The notes: generated by a model from the sequence alone, not told the origin. A DNA stretch of 64,000 nucleotides from Acidimicrobiaceae bacterium (GCA_016722025.1 JADKGZ010000001.1:1-64000), one strand, 5' to 3'. Positions 20,559 through 29,481 are shown, counted from the first letter of the stretch. Program-made: numbers and translations.

Positions 20559-22001
20559 TCAGACCAGGTATTGCGACAGACCGCGACGAACGAACTGCCC
20601 GTGTCCCTTGCGCCCCGTGAACGTGTCGTTCTCCATCACCACCGCGCCACGAGACAGCACGGTGTCGACCTTGCCGTCGATCACCCACCCCTCCCACGCA
20701 CTGTGGTCCATGTTCATGTGGTGCTTGTCGTTGATGCCGATCTTGGTCTTCTTGTTGGGGTCCCACACCACTACGTCGGCATCGGCGCCGGGGGCGATGA
20801 CACCCTTCTTCGGGTACATGCCGAACATGCGCGCCGGGGTGGTGCAGCAGGTCTCGACCCACCGCTCGAGCGTCAGCTCGCCGGCAACGACGCCTTGGTA
20901 GAGCAGCTCCATGCGGTGCTCGACGCTGCCGATGCCGTTGGGGATCGCGGAGAAGTTGCCGATGCCGAGATCCTTCTGGTCCTTCATGCAGAACGGGCAG
21001 TGATCGGTGCTCACGCAGGCCAACTCGTTCATGCGCAAGCCCTTCCACAGATCGCCCTGGTGGCCGTGGCCCATCTGGCCGATGTAGTCGGGGTCGTGCT
21101 CCTTGCTGCGCACCGGCGTGCTGCACACCCACTTGGCACCTTCGAAGCCGGGTTTGCCCAGCGTCTCTTCCAGCGTCAGCCACAGGTACTGCGGGCAGGT
21201 CTCGGCGAACACGTTGCGCCCGTTGTGACGAGCGGCGGCGATCTCGTTGAGGGCGTCGCCGGCGCTCATGTGCACGACGTACAAGGGCACGTTGCCGGCC
21301 ACGTGGCTGAGCACGATGGCGCGATGCGTGGCCTCTGCCTCCAGCGGTGACGGCCGGGTGTAGCTGTGGAACCGGGGGTCGGTGTCGCCGCGGGCGAGGG
21401 CCTGCTGCACGAGCACGTCGATGGCGATGCCGTTCTCGGCATGCATCATGATCATCGCCCCGCACTCGGCTGCGGTCTGCATCGCCTTCAGGATCTGGCC
21501 GTCGTCGCTGTAGAACACGCCCGGGTAGGCCATGAACAGCTTGAAGCTGCTGATGCCCTCGTGCTCGACGAGGTACTTCATGTCCTTCAGCGACTCGTCG
21601 TCGACGCCACCGATGATCTGGTGGAACGCGTAGTCGATGGCGCAGTCGCCGTCGGCCTTGCGGTGCCACTCGGCCAGGCCCGCGTGCACGTTCTCGCCGT
21701 AGCGCTGCACGGCCATGTCGATGATGGTGGTGGTGCCACCCCACGCGGCGGCGTTGCTGCCGGTCTCGAAGGTGTCGCTGGCGAAGGTGCCACCGAACGG
21801 CAGTTCCATGTGCGTGTGCACGTCGACGCCACCGGGGATGACGTACTTGCCCGCCGCGTCGATGACGCGATCGACACCCTCCTCGGTGAAGTAGCCGGGC
21901 GCCCCGAGCGCACGGATGGTCTCGCCGTCGATCAGCACGTCGTGGGCGATGACGCCCGTGCTGCTGATGACCTTGCCGTTCTTGATCAGTGTTGAGGACA
22001 T
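20559..22001 (-). CDS. hydA: dihydropyrimidinase (D-hydantoinase)
   Basis: 480 residues of the amidohydrolase fold with every metal ligand visible: H62 and H64 (DVHTHMELPFG), the carbamylated K154 (SSFKLFMAYPG), H187 (MMHAENG), H244 (YVVHMSAG) and D333 (STDHCPF). It opens dihydrouracil or dihydrothymine to N-carbamoyl-beta-alanine or its 2-methyl form. The ATG has a GGGAG site. It follows the beta-ureidopropionase gene by 19 bases, so the two consecutive steps are co-transcribed. Length and residues match genuine dihydropyrimidinases rather than allantoinases. Confidence 0.94.
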   Translation of the reverse strand: MSSTLIKNGKVISSTGVIAHDVLIDGETIRALGAPGYFTEEGVDRVIDAAGKYVIPGGVDVHTHMELPFGGTFASDTFETGSNAAAWGGTTTIIDMAVQRYGENVHAGLAEWHRKADGDCAIDYAFHQIIGGVDDESLKDMKYLVEHEGISSFKLFMAYPGVFYSDDGQILKAMQTAAECGAMIMMHAENGIAIDVLVQQALARGDTDPRFHSYTRPSPLEAEATHRAIVLSHVAGNVPLYVVHMSAGDALNEIAAARHNGRNVFAETCPQYLWLTLEETLGKPGFEGAKWVCSTPVRSKEHDPDYIGQMGHGHQGDLWKGLRMNELACVSTDHCPFCMKDQKDLGIGNFSAIPNGIGSVEHRMELLYQGVVAGELTLERWVETCCTTPARMFGMYPKKGVIAPGADADVVVWDPNKKTKIGINDKHHMNMDHSAWEGWVIDGKVDTVLSRGAVVMENDTFTGRKGHGQFVRRGLSQYLV

Positions 22002-22020
22002 GTGATCTCCCGGTTCCGAC

Positions 22021-22863
22021 TCAGCGCTCGAACAGGTCTTGGTAGGCGTCCGGGCGACGATCACGATAGAACGCCCAACGATCGCGCACCTGCTTGATCT
22101 TCTCGAGATCGAGGTCGCGCACCACCAGCTCCGGCTTGAACGGATCGCCCACCTCGCCGACGAACTGGCCTTCCGGGTCGACGAAGTAGCTCTGCCCGTA
22201 GAAGTCGTTGTCGCCCAGCGGCTCGATGCCCACGCGATTGATCGCGCCGACGTAGAACATGTTGGCGACCGCCGCAGCCGGCTGCTCGAGCTTCCACAGG
22301 TACTGCGACAGGCCGCGGCTGGTGGCCGACGGGTTGAACACGATCTCGGCGCCATTGAGGCCCAGCGCACGCCAGCCTTCGGGGAAGTGGCGGTCGTAGC
22401 AGATGTAGACGCCCACCTTGCCGACGGCAGTCTCGAAGATGGGGTACCCACCGTCGCCGGGCGCGAAGTAGAACTTCTCCCAGAACCCCTTGGTCTGCGG
22501 GATGTGCTGCTTGCGGTACTTGCCCAGGTAGGTGCCATCGGCGTCGATGACGGCTGCCGTGTTGTAGTACAGCCCCGGCCGCACCACCTCGTACATCGGC
22601 AGCACCAGCACCATGCCGGTCTCCTTGGCCAGGCTCTGGAAGCGCTGGGTGGTGGGGCCGTCGGGGATCTGCTCGGTGTACTCGTAGTACTCGGCGTCTT
22701 GCACCTGGCAGAAGTACGGACCGTAGAACAGCTCCTGGAAGCACATCACTTGCGCACCCTGCGCCTTCGCGTCGTGCACTGCCTGCTCGTGCTTGTCGAG
22801 CATGGCCACCTTGGTGCCGGCCCAGTCGGTCTGCAGCAAGGCTGCTTTCACGATCATCGTCAT
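22021..22863 (-). CDS. beta-ureidopropionase / N-carbamoyl-amide hydrolase (nitrilase superfamily)
   Basis: 280 residues with the nitrilase triad E44 (CFQELFYGPYF), K118 (KYRKQHIPQ) and C155 (VYICYDRHFPEGWR). It hydrolyses N-carbamoyl-beta-alanine to beta-alanine, CO2 and ammonia, the step after dihydropyrimidinase. It is the first gene of the leftward operon. A TAGAGT hexamer ends six bases before the ATG and there is no ribosome site, so the transcript is probably leaderless. Alternatives in the superfamily (N-carbamoylputrescine amidase) are less likely beside hydA. Confidence 0.9.
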   Translation of the reverse strand: MTMIVKAALLQTDWAGTKVAMLDKHEQAVHDAKAQGAQVMCFQELFYGPYFCQVQDAEYYEYTEQIPDGPTTQRFQSLAKETGMVLVLPMYEVVRPGLYYNTAAVIDADGTYLGKYRKQHIPQTKGFWEKFYFAPGDGGYPIFETAVGKVGVYICYDRHFPEGWRALGLNGAEIVFNPSATSRGLSQYLWKLEQPAAAVANMFYVGAINRVGIEPLGDNDFYGQSYFVDPEGQFVGEVGDPFKPELVVRDLDLEKIKQVRDRWAFYRDRRPDAYQDLFER

Positions 22864-22869
22864 GGGCCG

Positions 22870-22875
22870 ACTCTA
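22870..22875 (-). promoter_or_regulatory. -10 element TAGAGT of the pyrimidine operon (leaderless)
   Basis: TAGAGT on the minus strand, six bases before the ATG at 22863, with no Shine-Dalgarno. It sits beside the palindrome at 22895-22910 that probably binds the divergent regulator. Confidence 0.55.
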
Positions 22876-22894
22876 ATGACACACCTGCAGCCGC

Positions 22895-22910
22895 ACAATA
22901 GATGTATTGT
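22895..22910. promoter_or_regulatory. probable operator palindrome ACAATA-gatg-TATTGT
   Basis: A perfect 6+6 inverted repeat lies in the 56-bp gap between the divergent pyrimidine operon and the MocR-type regulator. Its right arm is also the likely -10 (TATTGT) of the regulator gene. The AT-rich arms stand out in this DNA. Autoregulation with control of the operon is the simple reading. Confidence 0.6.
22905..22910 (+). promoter_or_regulatory. -10 element TATTGT of the MocR-type regulator
   Basis: TATTGT lies nine bases before the ATG at 22920 and coincides with the right arm of the operator palindrome. An upstream in-frame ATG at 22902 falls inside the palindrome and is less likely as the start. 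Confidence 0.5.
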
Positions 22911-22919
22911 TACCGGACA

Positions 22920-24272
22920 ATGAAGGCACGGTTCACTTCCACGGTGTCAGCAGAGATCACGGATCGCAGCGCGCGTGGCATCGCCGCCGCCGTCGGGCGC
23001 CTGATCTCCAGCGGCGAGCTGCCCGTCGGCACCCGCCTGCCCACCGTGCGCGACCTGTCCAAGGAGCTCGGGGGTCTCCCCCACCACGGTCAGCGAAGCG
23101 TGGCAGTCGCTGGCGGCGGTGGGCGCCATCGATGCACGAGGCCGCCAAGGCACGTTCGTGCGCCAACCCACCGGGCCGGCCACCCCACGTCGCTATCGAC
23201 GGGTCACCGAGGGGCCGGGCCGCTTCGCTCTCGATCTCAGCACCGGCACTCCCGACCCTGCGCTGTTACCCGACCTGCGCCCGGTGATCGCCCGCGTCAG
23301 CCGTCAGTCGCTCACCAGCAGCTACCTCGACCAGCCGGTGCTGCCGGAGCTGGCCGCTCGGGTGCGGGCGGATTGGCCGTTCCACGCCGAGGAGCTCACC
23401 GTCGTCGACGGCGCGATGGATGCGCTCGACCGTGTTGCGGGCGTCGTGGTACGGCTCGGCGACCGGGTCGCAGTCGAGCACCCCACCTTCCCCCGCTGCT
23501 CGACCTGCTCGATCTGCTCGGCGCGGAGGTGATCGGCATCGACCTCGACGAGCAGGGCATGGTGCCCAGCGGCCTGGCCGCGGCCCTGGCTGCAGGCGCC
23601 ACGGCCGTGTTCCTGCAACCGCGGGCCCACAACCCGACGGGCATCACGCTCACGGCGCAGCGCGGGCACGAACTGGCCGCGCTGCTCGCCCACAGCGATG
23701 CGCTCGTGGTGGAGGACGACCACTCCGGCGACATCGCCAGTGGCGCACTGGTGAGCCTGGGCAAGTGGCTGCCGCAGCGCACCGTGCACATCCGCAGCTA
23801 CTCCAAGAGCCATGGCCCCGATCTGCGCCTGGCGGCGGTCGGCGGCGCCGGCGATGTGGTGAGCGCCGTCGCCAACCGGCGACTGCTGGGGCCGGGGTGG
23901 AGCAGCCGCATCCTGCAGGCGGTGCTGCTGGAGATGCTCGATCATCAGCCCACCATCGACGCGGTCGCCGCGGCTCGCGTCGAGTACGCCGCCCGGCGCA
24001 GCGCGGTCACGGCGGTGCTCGCCGCCGCCGGCGTGGGGTTCACCGGCACCGACGGCATCAACCTGTGGATGCAGGTGGCCGACGAACGTTCGGCGATGCT
24101 CACGTTGGCGGCACAGGGCATCGGCGCCGCCCCCGGCGAGCCGTTCATGGTGCGCGACGACGCTCCTTCGCTGCGCGTCACCGTCGGCAACATCCATCAC
24201 TCGGTCATGGAGTACGCCGCTCGTCTTGCCGACGCTGCGGGCAACCAGCCTGCACGCAGCGGCCAACGCTGA
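22920..24272 (+). CDS. MocR-type GntR regulator with aminotransferase domain (two frameshifts)
   Basis: About 450 residues: an N-terminal winged helix-turn-helix of the GntR type (AVGRLISSGELPVGTRLPTV, then SPTTVSEAWQSLAAVGAIDA) joined to a fold-type I aminotransferase-like domain (HNPTGITLTAQRGHELAALL, VVEDDHSGDIASG, and the PLP lysine in RSYSKSHGPDLR). MocR proteins sense PLP-bound amino compounds. Divergence from the pyrimidine operon suggests it responds to beta-alanine or a related amine (inference). Two indels break the frame: an extra G in the G5 run at 23070-23074 and a missing C in the C5 run at 23490-23494. They compensate, so the flanks stay in frame, and both look like sequencing errors. 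Confidence 0.88.
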   Translation: MKARFTSTVSAEITDRSARGIAAAVGRLISSGELPVGTRLPTVRDLSKELGGLPHHGQRSVAVAGGGGRHRCTRPPRHVRAPTHRAGHPTSLSTGHRGAGPLRSRSQHRHSRPCAVTRPAPGDRPRQPSVAHQQLPRPAGAAGAGRSGAGGLAVPRRGAHRRRRRDGCARPCCGRRGTARRPGRSRAPHLPPLLDLLDLLGAEVIGIDLDEQGMVPSGLAAALAAGATAVFLQPRAHNPTGITLTAQRGHELAALLAHSDALVVEDDHSGDIASGALVSLGKWLPQRTVHIRSYSKSHGPDLRLAAVGGAGDVVSAVANRRLLGPGWSSRILQAVLLEMLDHQPTIDAVAAARVEYAARRSAVTAVLAAAGVGFTGTDGINLWMQVADERSAMLTLAAQGIGAAPGEPFMVRDDAPSLRVTVGNIHHSVMEYAARLADAAGNQPARSGQR

Positions 24273-24306
24273 CCCGCGCACCCAAACGTTCGGGGGCGAA
24301 GGATGC

Positions 24307-25110
24307 TCAGAGAACGCTGGACTGCAGCAGCTCGGGCGCCAGCGGGCACTCCGGCACCAACGTCGACGAGTCGAGGCCGACCACACCACACGAAGTAGCG
24401 ACGTGCGAGAAGAGGGCCAGTGGCAGCACGTCGGCCTCCGCCTGCCACGGCACGCGCACGTCGGCGATGCGTTGAACCAAGGACAGGAAGCCCGCCTCCG
24501 GCAGGCAGCGACCCACCCCGACGACCGCCCACACGGGTACCTCGCTGCAATACGCGACGGAGGCGGCCGCACGGCTGCCACGAACGGCGACCATCTCCCC
24601 GGTGGACGCGGCCAGCGCCTCGACCAACAGCACGTCGGCCGCGAGCACGGCGGCAGCAGCACCACCCGGCTCGACGACCTCGGCCTCGACGTCGGCGCGT
24701 TCCAGTCGTCGGACGAAGGACGAACCCAGATCGTCGGCATCGATGGCCAGCACTCGGATGTCGCCGCGACGCAGGATTGCCTCGCCGGCCAGATCCGGCC
24801 AACCGACCACGCAGACGGTGGCGTCGGCCGGCAGCGAGTCGATCAGCACATCCGGAGTGAGGTCGGCGTCGATCTCATCGGCCAACCGTCGCGCGGTCGC
24901 GTACGGGTCGGCGGCGGTCAGCATGTGCGCGCACAGCCACCACAGCGGTCCGGATGTGGGATGACGCTCGACGATCCGTCGGCAGGCCACCACCAACCCG
25001 GCTGGGTCGATGCCCAAGCCCCGCAAGGCAGCGGCGGTCTCGCGCACCATCACCCGCGGGTCGGCGCCACTGGATCGGGCCAAGTACCGCAGTCGCTCGA
25101 TCGGGTGCAC
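24307..25110 (-). CDS. eIF2B-like / ribose-1,5-bisphosphate isomerase-like protein
   Basis: 267 residues. The C-terminal half resembles the IF-2B fold (VLLVEALAASTGEMVAVRGS, AASVAYCSEVPVWAVVG), preceded by an all-helical N-terminal part. I can assign the fold but no substrate; relatives isomerise sugar phosphates or bind nucleotides. GTG at 25110 is preferred because TAGGGT ends seven bases upstream, fitting a leaderless start. It is divergent from the thioredoxin-like gene; the gap carries a conserved 66-bp element also found at 34693. Confidence 0.55.
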   Translation of the reverse strand: MHPIERLRYLARSSGADPRVMVRETAAALRGLGIDPAGLVVACRRIVERHPTSGPLWWLCAHMLTAADPYATARRLADEIDADLTPDVLIDSLPADATVCVVGWPDLAGEAILRRGDIRVLAIDADDLGSSFVRRLERADVEAEVVEPGGAAAAVLAADVLLVEALAASTGEMVAVRGSRAAASVAYCSEVPVWAVVGVGRCLPEAGFLSLVQRIADVRVPWQAEADVLPLALFSHVATSCGVVGLDSSTLVPECPLAPELLQSSVL

Positions 25111-25117
25111 GGCCGCG

Positions 25118-25123
25118 ACCCTA
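25118..25123 (-). promoter_or_regulatory. -10 element TAGGGT, leaderless start of the eIF2B-like gene
   Basis: TAGGGT is seven bases before GTG 25110 on the minus strand. No ribosome site is present. It supports the choice of this GTG over upstream starts. Confidence 0.5.
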
Positions 25124-25176
25124 CCGGCACCCGCCACGGCTGTCCCGCCCGGCACCCGTGAGCTCGCTCGCGACCG

Positions 25177-25242
25177 TTCGTGTCAAGACCGCCAGTTCAC
25201 AGGACCAGGTCACAGCCCGACAGCGTTTACGTAACGCGGGGT
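25177..25242. promoter_or_regulatory. conserved 66-bp intergenic element, copy A
   Basis: Aligned without gaps, 51 of 66 bases match copy B at 34693-34758. Shared blocks are TTCGTGTCAA, GTTCACAG, GGTCA, GCCCGAC and the palindrome TTACGTAA (25227-25234). TCA cores recur at 14- and 13-base steps, about one helical turn plus. It lies between two divergent leaderless promoters. I know no named motif that matches it. Confidence 0.6.
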
Positions 25243-25250
25243 TGGTGGTC

Positions 25251-25256
25251 TAGGTT
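25251..25256 (+). promoter_or_regulatory. -10 element TAGGTT, leaderless start of the thioredoxin-like gene
   Basis: TAGGTT is eight bases before GTG 25265. A TTG at 25256 overlaps the hexamer and is therefore unlikely to be the start. Confidence 0.5.
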
Positions 25257-25264
25257 TGGCGACC

Positions 25265-25753
25265 GTGGCCGGCACCGTTGCACTCGACATCACTCTCACC
25301 ACGATCGGCGGCGAGTCGCGCCCGCTGGAGGAGTGGGTCACCACCTTCCATCTGGCCAGCGTCGTGCTCGATCCGTTCACCAACGAGAGCTCGTGGGTGC
25401 TGAAGCCCGCCGCTCGCATCCTGGAGGCGTTCCGCGGCGCCGACGTGCGGGTCAACCTCGTCCTCACGTGTTCCGCCGAGGAGGCGACGCAGTTCCTCGG
25501 GCCCCTCGCCGACCAGTTCCTGGTTTTCTGCGACCCCGAGCGCACCTTCGTGCGTGGCCTCGGTGTGCAGGCGCTGCCCGCCTTCGTGTTCGTGCGTGGA
25601 GATGGCAGCGTGCAGGCCGCGGCCGAGGGTTGGAACCCCGTCGAGTGGCGCCAGGTCGCGAAGAGCATCGCCGACAACACGTCGTGGATCGCGCCCACGA
25701 TTCCCGGCCCCGGCGACCCGTCGCCGTTCCACGGCACGCCTGCGCTCGGCTGA
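25265..25753 (+). CDS. thioredoxin-fold protein without CxxC
   Basis: 162 residues. The C-terminal half has the thioredoxin-like strand pattern and cis-Pro loop (GVQALPAFVFVRGDGSVQAA, then GWNPVEWRQVAKSIA). The N-terminal active-site position lacks a CxxC pair; only isolated Cys occur (LTCSAEEATQF, FCDPERTF). A catalytic disulfide role is therefore doubtful. It may be a redox-inactive scaffold. The start choice rests on the -10 spacing. The hrpB gene begins 24 bases after its stop, so they may be co-transcribed. Confidence 0.6.
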   Translation: MAGTVALDITLTTIGGESRPLEEWVTTFHLASVVLDPFTNESSWVLKPAARILEAFRGADVRVNLVLTCSAEEATQFLGPLADQFLVFCDPERTFVRGLGVQALPAFVFVRGDGSVQAAAEGWNPVEWRQVAKSIADNTSWIAPTIPGPGDPSPFHGTPALG

Positions 25754-25776
25754 GCGAGCAGTTCGTCGGCAGGCCG

Positions 25777-28290
25777 GTGTCCGTGCCCGCGTCCGGCCAG
25801 TCTTCATCGGTGCCGCCGGGCCTTCCCGACCTACCGGTTCTCGATGCGCTGCCGGCGGTGCTCACTGCGCTCGCCGAACACGGCTCGGCCATCCTCGTGG
25901 CGCCTCCGGGAGCGGGTAAGACCACGCTTGCGCCGCTGGTGCTGCGGCGCGAACCGTGGCTGGCAGATCAGCGAATCGTGATGCTCGAGCCGCGGCGGCT
26001 GGCGACGCGTGCTGCCGCTCAGCGGATGGCCTCGCTGCTCGGCGAGCGGGTGGGCGACACCGTCGGCTACCAAACGCGCGACGAACGCCACATCGGGCCC
26101 GACACCCGCATCGAGGTGGTCACCGAGGGAGTGCTCACCCGCCGGTTGCAGCACGACCCCACGCTGGAGGGCTACGGGCTGGTCATCTTCGACGAGGTGC
26201 ACGAGCGCAACCTGCCCACCGATGTCGGCCTCGCGTTGCTGCTCGACGCGCGCGCCACGTTGCGCCCCGATCTGCGCGTGTTGGCGATGTCGGCAACCCC
26301 GGACACGAAGGGCCTGCTGAAGGTGTTGGGCGCCGACACACCCGTGGCCAGCAGCGACGGGCGCATGCACCCGGTCGACGTGGTGTGGGCGCCGATGGGA
26401 AAGCAGGATCGCGTACCGGAGGCGACCGCCGCGTTGGTGCAGCGCGCGTTGCGTGAGCAGCCCGGCGACGTGCTGGTCTTCCTTCCCGGCATCGGCGAGA
26501 TCCGGCGAGTGCAGCAACTGCTGCTCGGGTCGCTGCCCGAGCGGGTCGATGTCCATCCGCTCGCGGGCGCTCTGTCGCTGGCCGAGCAGGATCTCGCACT
26601 CGCCCCCTCCCCCGCCGGTCGCCGCCGCGTGGTGCTGTCCACCGACATCGCCGAGTCGTCGCTCACCGTCGACGGGGTGCGCGTGGTGGTCGACGCCGGC
26701 CTCGCACGTGTGCCTCGCTTCGACCAGCGCACCGGCATGAGCCGGCTCACCACGGTGAGCACCAGCCGTGCGTCGGCCGATCAGCGTGCCGGCCGCGCCG
26801 GGCGCACCGAGCCCGGCGCGGCATACCGGCTGTGGAGCAAGCTGGAGCACGGCACGCGCAGGGCGCACCTGGAACCGGAGATCACACAGGTCGACCTCGC
26901 CGGCCTGGCACTGGAGCTGGCAGCGTGGGGCACGCCGGTGGAGGCGCTGCGCTGGGCTGATGCACCGCCGCCGCGCACGCTGCAGGCGGCGAACGAGCTG
27001 CTGGTGCGCCTCGGTGCGCTCACCGACGACGGCCGGCCGACGGACCGCGGCCGCCGCATGCTGGCGCTGCCGCTGCACCCGCGCCTCGCCCGCATGGTGG
27101 CCGGGGCCGAGCCGGCCGACGGCTCGCTGGCGTGCATCGTTGCCGCACTGCTCGACGAACGCGATGTGTTCCGCGGACGGCCCGACGAGCTACCGGCCGA
27201 CCTGTCGCTGCGCGTGGCAGTGGTGTGCGGCCAGTTCCACGACCGTGCCGACTCGCGAGATGTGCGCCGCGTGCGCGACCGAGCCGCCGACGTGGCCCGG
27301 CGAGCGCAGCTGCGATTCGACCTCGACGAGGTGAGGGCACATCGCTGCGGGGTGGTGCTTGCGCTTGCCTACCCGGATCGCGTCGCAGTGCGTCGCAACC
27401 AGCCCGGCCAGTTCCAGTTGCGCAGCGGCTCGTCCGCCTGGACACCGCCAACCGACCCGCTCGCGCAGGAGCGCTTCGTGGTCGCCGCCGATCTCGACGG
27501 CAAGCGCGACAACGCGCGCATCCGCATCGGTGCCGCACTCGACGTGAGCGAGGTGATCGACTCTCTCGCCGACCAGATCGAGCGACGCGAGACGCTGGTG
27601 TGGGACAAGCAGCGTGACGACCTCGTGCAGCGCAGCGAGACCCGACTGGGCGGCATGCTGCTCGACGAGCAGGTTCGGGCGGCGCAGCCCGACGAAGCGA
27701 CGACGGCGGCACTGGTCGAACGAGTGCGGGCCACCCGCCTCGCCGCGTTGCGGTGGCCCGAGCGAGCGATGCTGCTGCGCGCCCGAGTGGCGTTCCTCCG
27801 CCTCCACGGTGGCCGCGACGAATGGCCCGACTGAAGCGATGCCGCGTTGCTGGCCACCCTCGACGACTGGTTGGCGCCGTACCTCGTCGGCGCTGTCGGT
27901 GCCGCCGACCTCGCCCGACTCGACACCGAGATGCTGCTGTCGTCGCAGCTCGGCTGGGATGGCAGCACGAGGCTCGGGCAGCTCGCACCGGCACACCTCG
28001 ACACGCCCGCCGGCAGAACCGCCGTCATCGACTACTCGCGCGACATCCCTACGGCCTCGGTGCGCGTGCAAGACCTCTTCGGCCTACGCCAGCACCCGAC
28101 GGTGGCGGGCGACGTGCGGGTGTCGTTGGAGCTGCTCTCCCCCGCCGACCGGCCGATCCAGATCACCAGCGACCTCCCCGGCTTCTGGGCCGGTAGCTGG
28201 GCTGAGGTTCGCAAGGAGATGGCGGGCCGCTACCCCAAGCACCAGTGGCCGGCCGACCCCGCCAACGCCACTCCCACCCGCCTCAAGTAG
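25777..28290 (+). CDS. hrpB: ATP-dependent helicase HrpB, interrupted by an in-frame TGA
   Basis: A DEAH-box helicase of about 837 residues: Walker A APPGAGKTT, motif Ia LEPRRLATRAAAQRMA, Walker B DEVHERN, SAT (AMSATPD), motif V (LSTDIAESSLTVDGV) and motif VI QRAGRAGR. The HrpB-specific C-terminal region follows (GWDGSTRLGQL-type blocks, then PTASVRVQDLFGLRQHPTV). A TGA at 27832-27834 interrupts the frame between EWPD and SDAALLATLDDW, although both sides are in the same frame and conserved. Start candidates are GTG 25777, 25783 and 25810. The protein is a putative RNA helicase of unsettled cellular role. Whether the stop is real needs read support. Confidence 0.88.
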
Positions 28291-28399
28291 GCCCGAGGCT
28301 GCGGCCGACGTCGGGCGTCGACGGCGCTGCGCGTCGTCGTGGGTGCAGACAGCAAGACCTGTCCTCGAGGCCAGCGACTCGGCGAGCGGCGAGCGCGAC

Positions 28400-28435
28400 C
28401 GTGTCTGGAGCGCCAACTGCGGCGCTCCAGACACG
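28400..28435. repeat. perfect 15-bp hairpin just upstream of the SGNH gene
   Basis: CGTGTCTGGAGCGCC and GGCGCTCCAGACACG pair perfectly around a 6-base loop. It lies 110 bases past the hrpB stop and only 12 bases before the next start codon. It may be the hrpB terminator or a control structure in the SGNH leader. The downstream GGGGG could act as a ribosome site. Confidence 0.7.
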
Positions 28436-28447
28436 GGGGTTTCCGAC

Positions 28448-29401
28448 ATGCATCTGTCCCGCATCGCAGGTCTGGTGGTCATCTCATCGGTGCTCGTGGC
28501 AGCGTCCTGGGACACGACCGACACGAGCGCAGAGGTAGCGCCCACCGCGGCCGCTGCCCCGGCCGACGCCGACGCCGGTGCACCGATCGCGGTCGCCAAC
28601 GTCACCACCGGAGGAGCCCCCGTCGCCGGAGGAGCCCCCGTCGCCCAGGGAGCACCCGTCGCCCAAGGAACACCCGTCGCCGCAGACGCGCCGGTCGCCG
28701 CTGGTTCGTTCGATGGCCCGACGGGCGCCACCTGGCCGCAGCCGGATGCGGTGACGACACGGCTGGTGCTGGTCGGCGACTCGCTCTCCCACGAAGCCTC
28801 CGGGCTCGTCGCCTTCCTCACCGCTCCGAAGCAGTTCGTGCCCAAGTTCTGGGGTGGCACCGCACCGTGCGACTGGGTCGACAACGACCTGCAGGCCACT
28901 CGCTCGACGGTGGTGGTCATCAGCTTCACCGGCAACTCGCTGACGCCGTGCATGGCCGACGGGGCAGGCGGGTTCCTCGAGCACGAAGCATTCGCAGAGG
29001 AGTACCGGGGCGACCTGGAGGTGCTGATCACCCGAGCCCGCCGCGCCGGTGCCCGAGTGGTGCTGGTGGGCCAACCGCAACGCGCTCCTTCGTTCGACCA
29101 CGAGGATCGGGTCGCTGCCATCAACGGCATGCTCCAGGAGTTCGCCACGCGCTGGGCCTTCGTCTCCTACGTCGATGCCGGCGCAGCGGTGGAGGCGCCC
29201 GACGGCCAGTTCGCCGACCGGCTGCCGTGCACGCAGTTCGACATCGACTGCGCCGCTGACGGCCAGACCGTGGTGCGCGGCGACGGCGTGCACTTCTGCC
29301 CGGTGGTCAACGTCACGCCGTGCCCCGTCTACTCGTCGGGAGCACTGCGGTTCGCGTTGGCGATCTCGAGTGCGGCCAACGACCCGGCCGCCTTCGACTG
29401 A
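28448..29401 (+). CDS. secreted SGNH/GDSL-type hydrolase with APV-repeat linker
   Basis: 317 residues: signal peptide (RIAGLVVISSVLVAASW), an Ala/Pro/Val repeat linker (GGAPVAGGAPVAQGAPVAQG), then an SGNH domain with block I VLVGDSLSHEASG, block III-like SFTGNSLTPC and block V DGVHFCP. Six or more Cys in the domain suggest disulfides outside the cell. SGNH domains deacylate or acetylate surface polymers. No residue contradicts activity, but the substrate is unknown. A strong hairpin lies directly upstream. Confidence 0.78.
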   Translation: MHLSRIAGLVVISSVLVAASWDTTDTSAEVAPTAAAAPADADAGAPIAVANVTTGGAPVAGGAPVAQGAPVAQGTPVAADAPVAAGSFDGPTGATWPQPDAVTTRLVLVGDSLSHEASGLVAFLTAPKQFVPKFWGGTAPCDWVDNDLQATRSTVVVISFTGNSLTPCMADGAGGFLEHEAFAEEYRGDLEVLITRARRAGARVVLVGQPQRAPSFDHEDRVAAINGMLQEFATRWAFVSYVDAGAAVEAPDGQFADRLPCTQFDIDCAADGQTVVRGDGVHFCPVVNVTPCPVYSSGALRFALAISSAANDPAAFD

Positions 29402-29475
29402 GCGGCGACCGAGCCGCCGTCGGCCGACGCGCGCGGTTGGCGCCAGGCGGCTGGGCCGCCCCGCACGCACAGGCG

Positions 29476-29481
29476 TAGCCT
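29476..29481 (+). promoter_or_regulatory. -10 element TAGCCT, leaderless start of fumarase
   Basis: TAGCCT is six bases before the ATG at 29488, with no Shine-Dalgarno. Confidence 0.5.

Noticed and set aside
27832..27834. Selenocysteine or programmed readthrough at the HrpB TGA
   Set aside because: HrpB has no known selenocysteine, no hairpin suited to a bacterial SECIS follows the TGA, and other genes here carry simple sequence errors.
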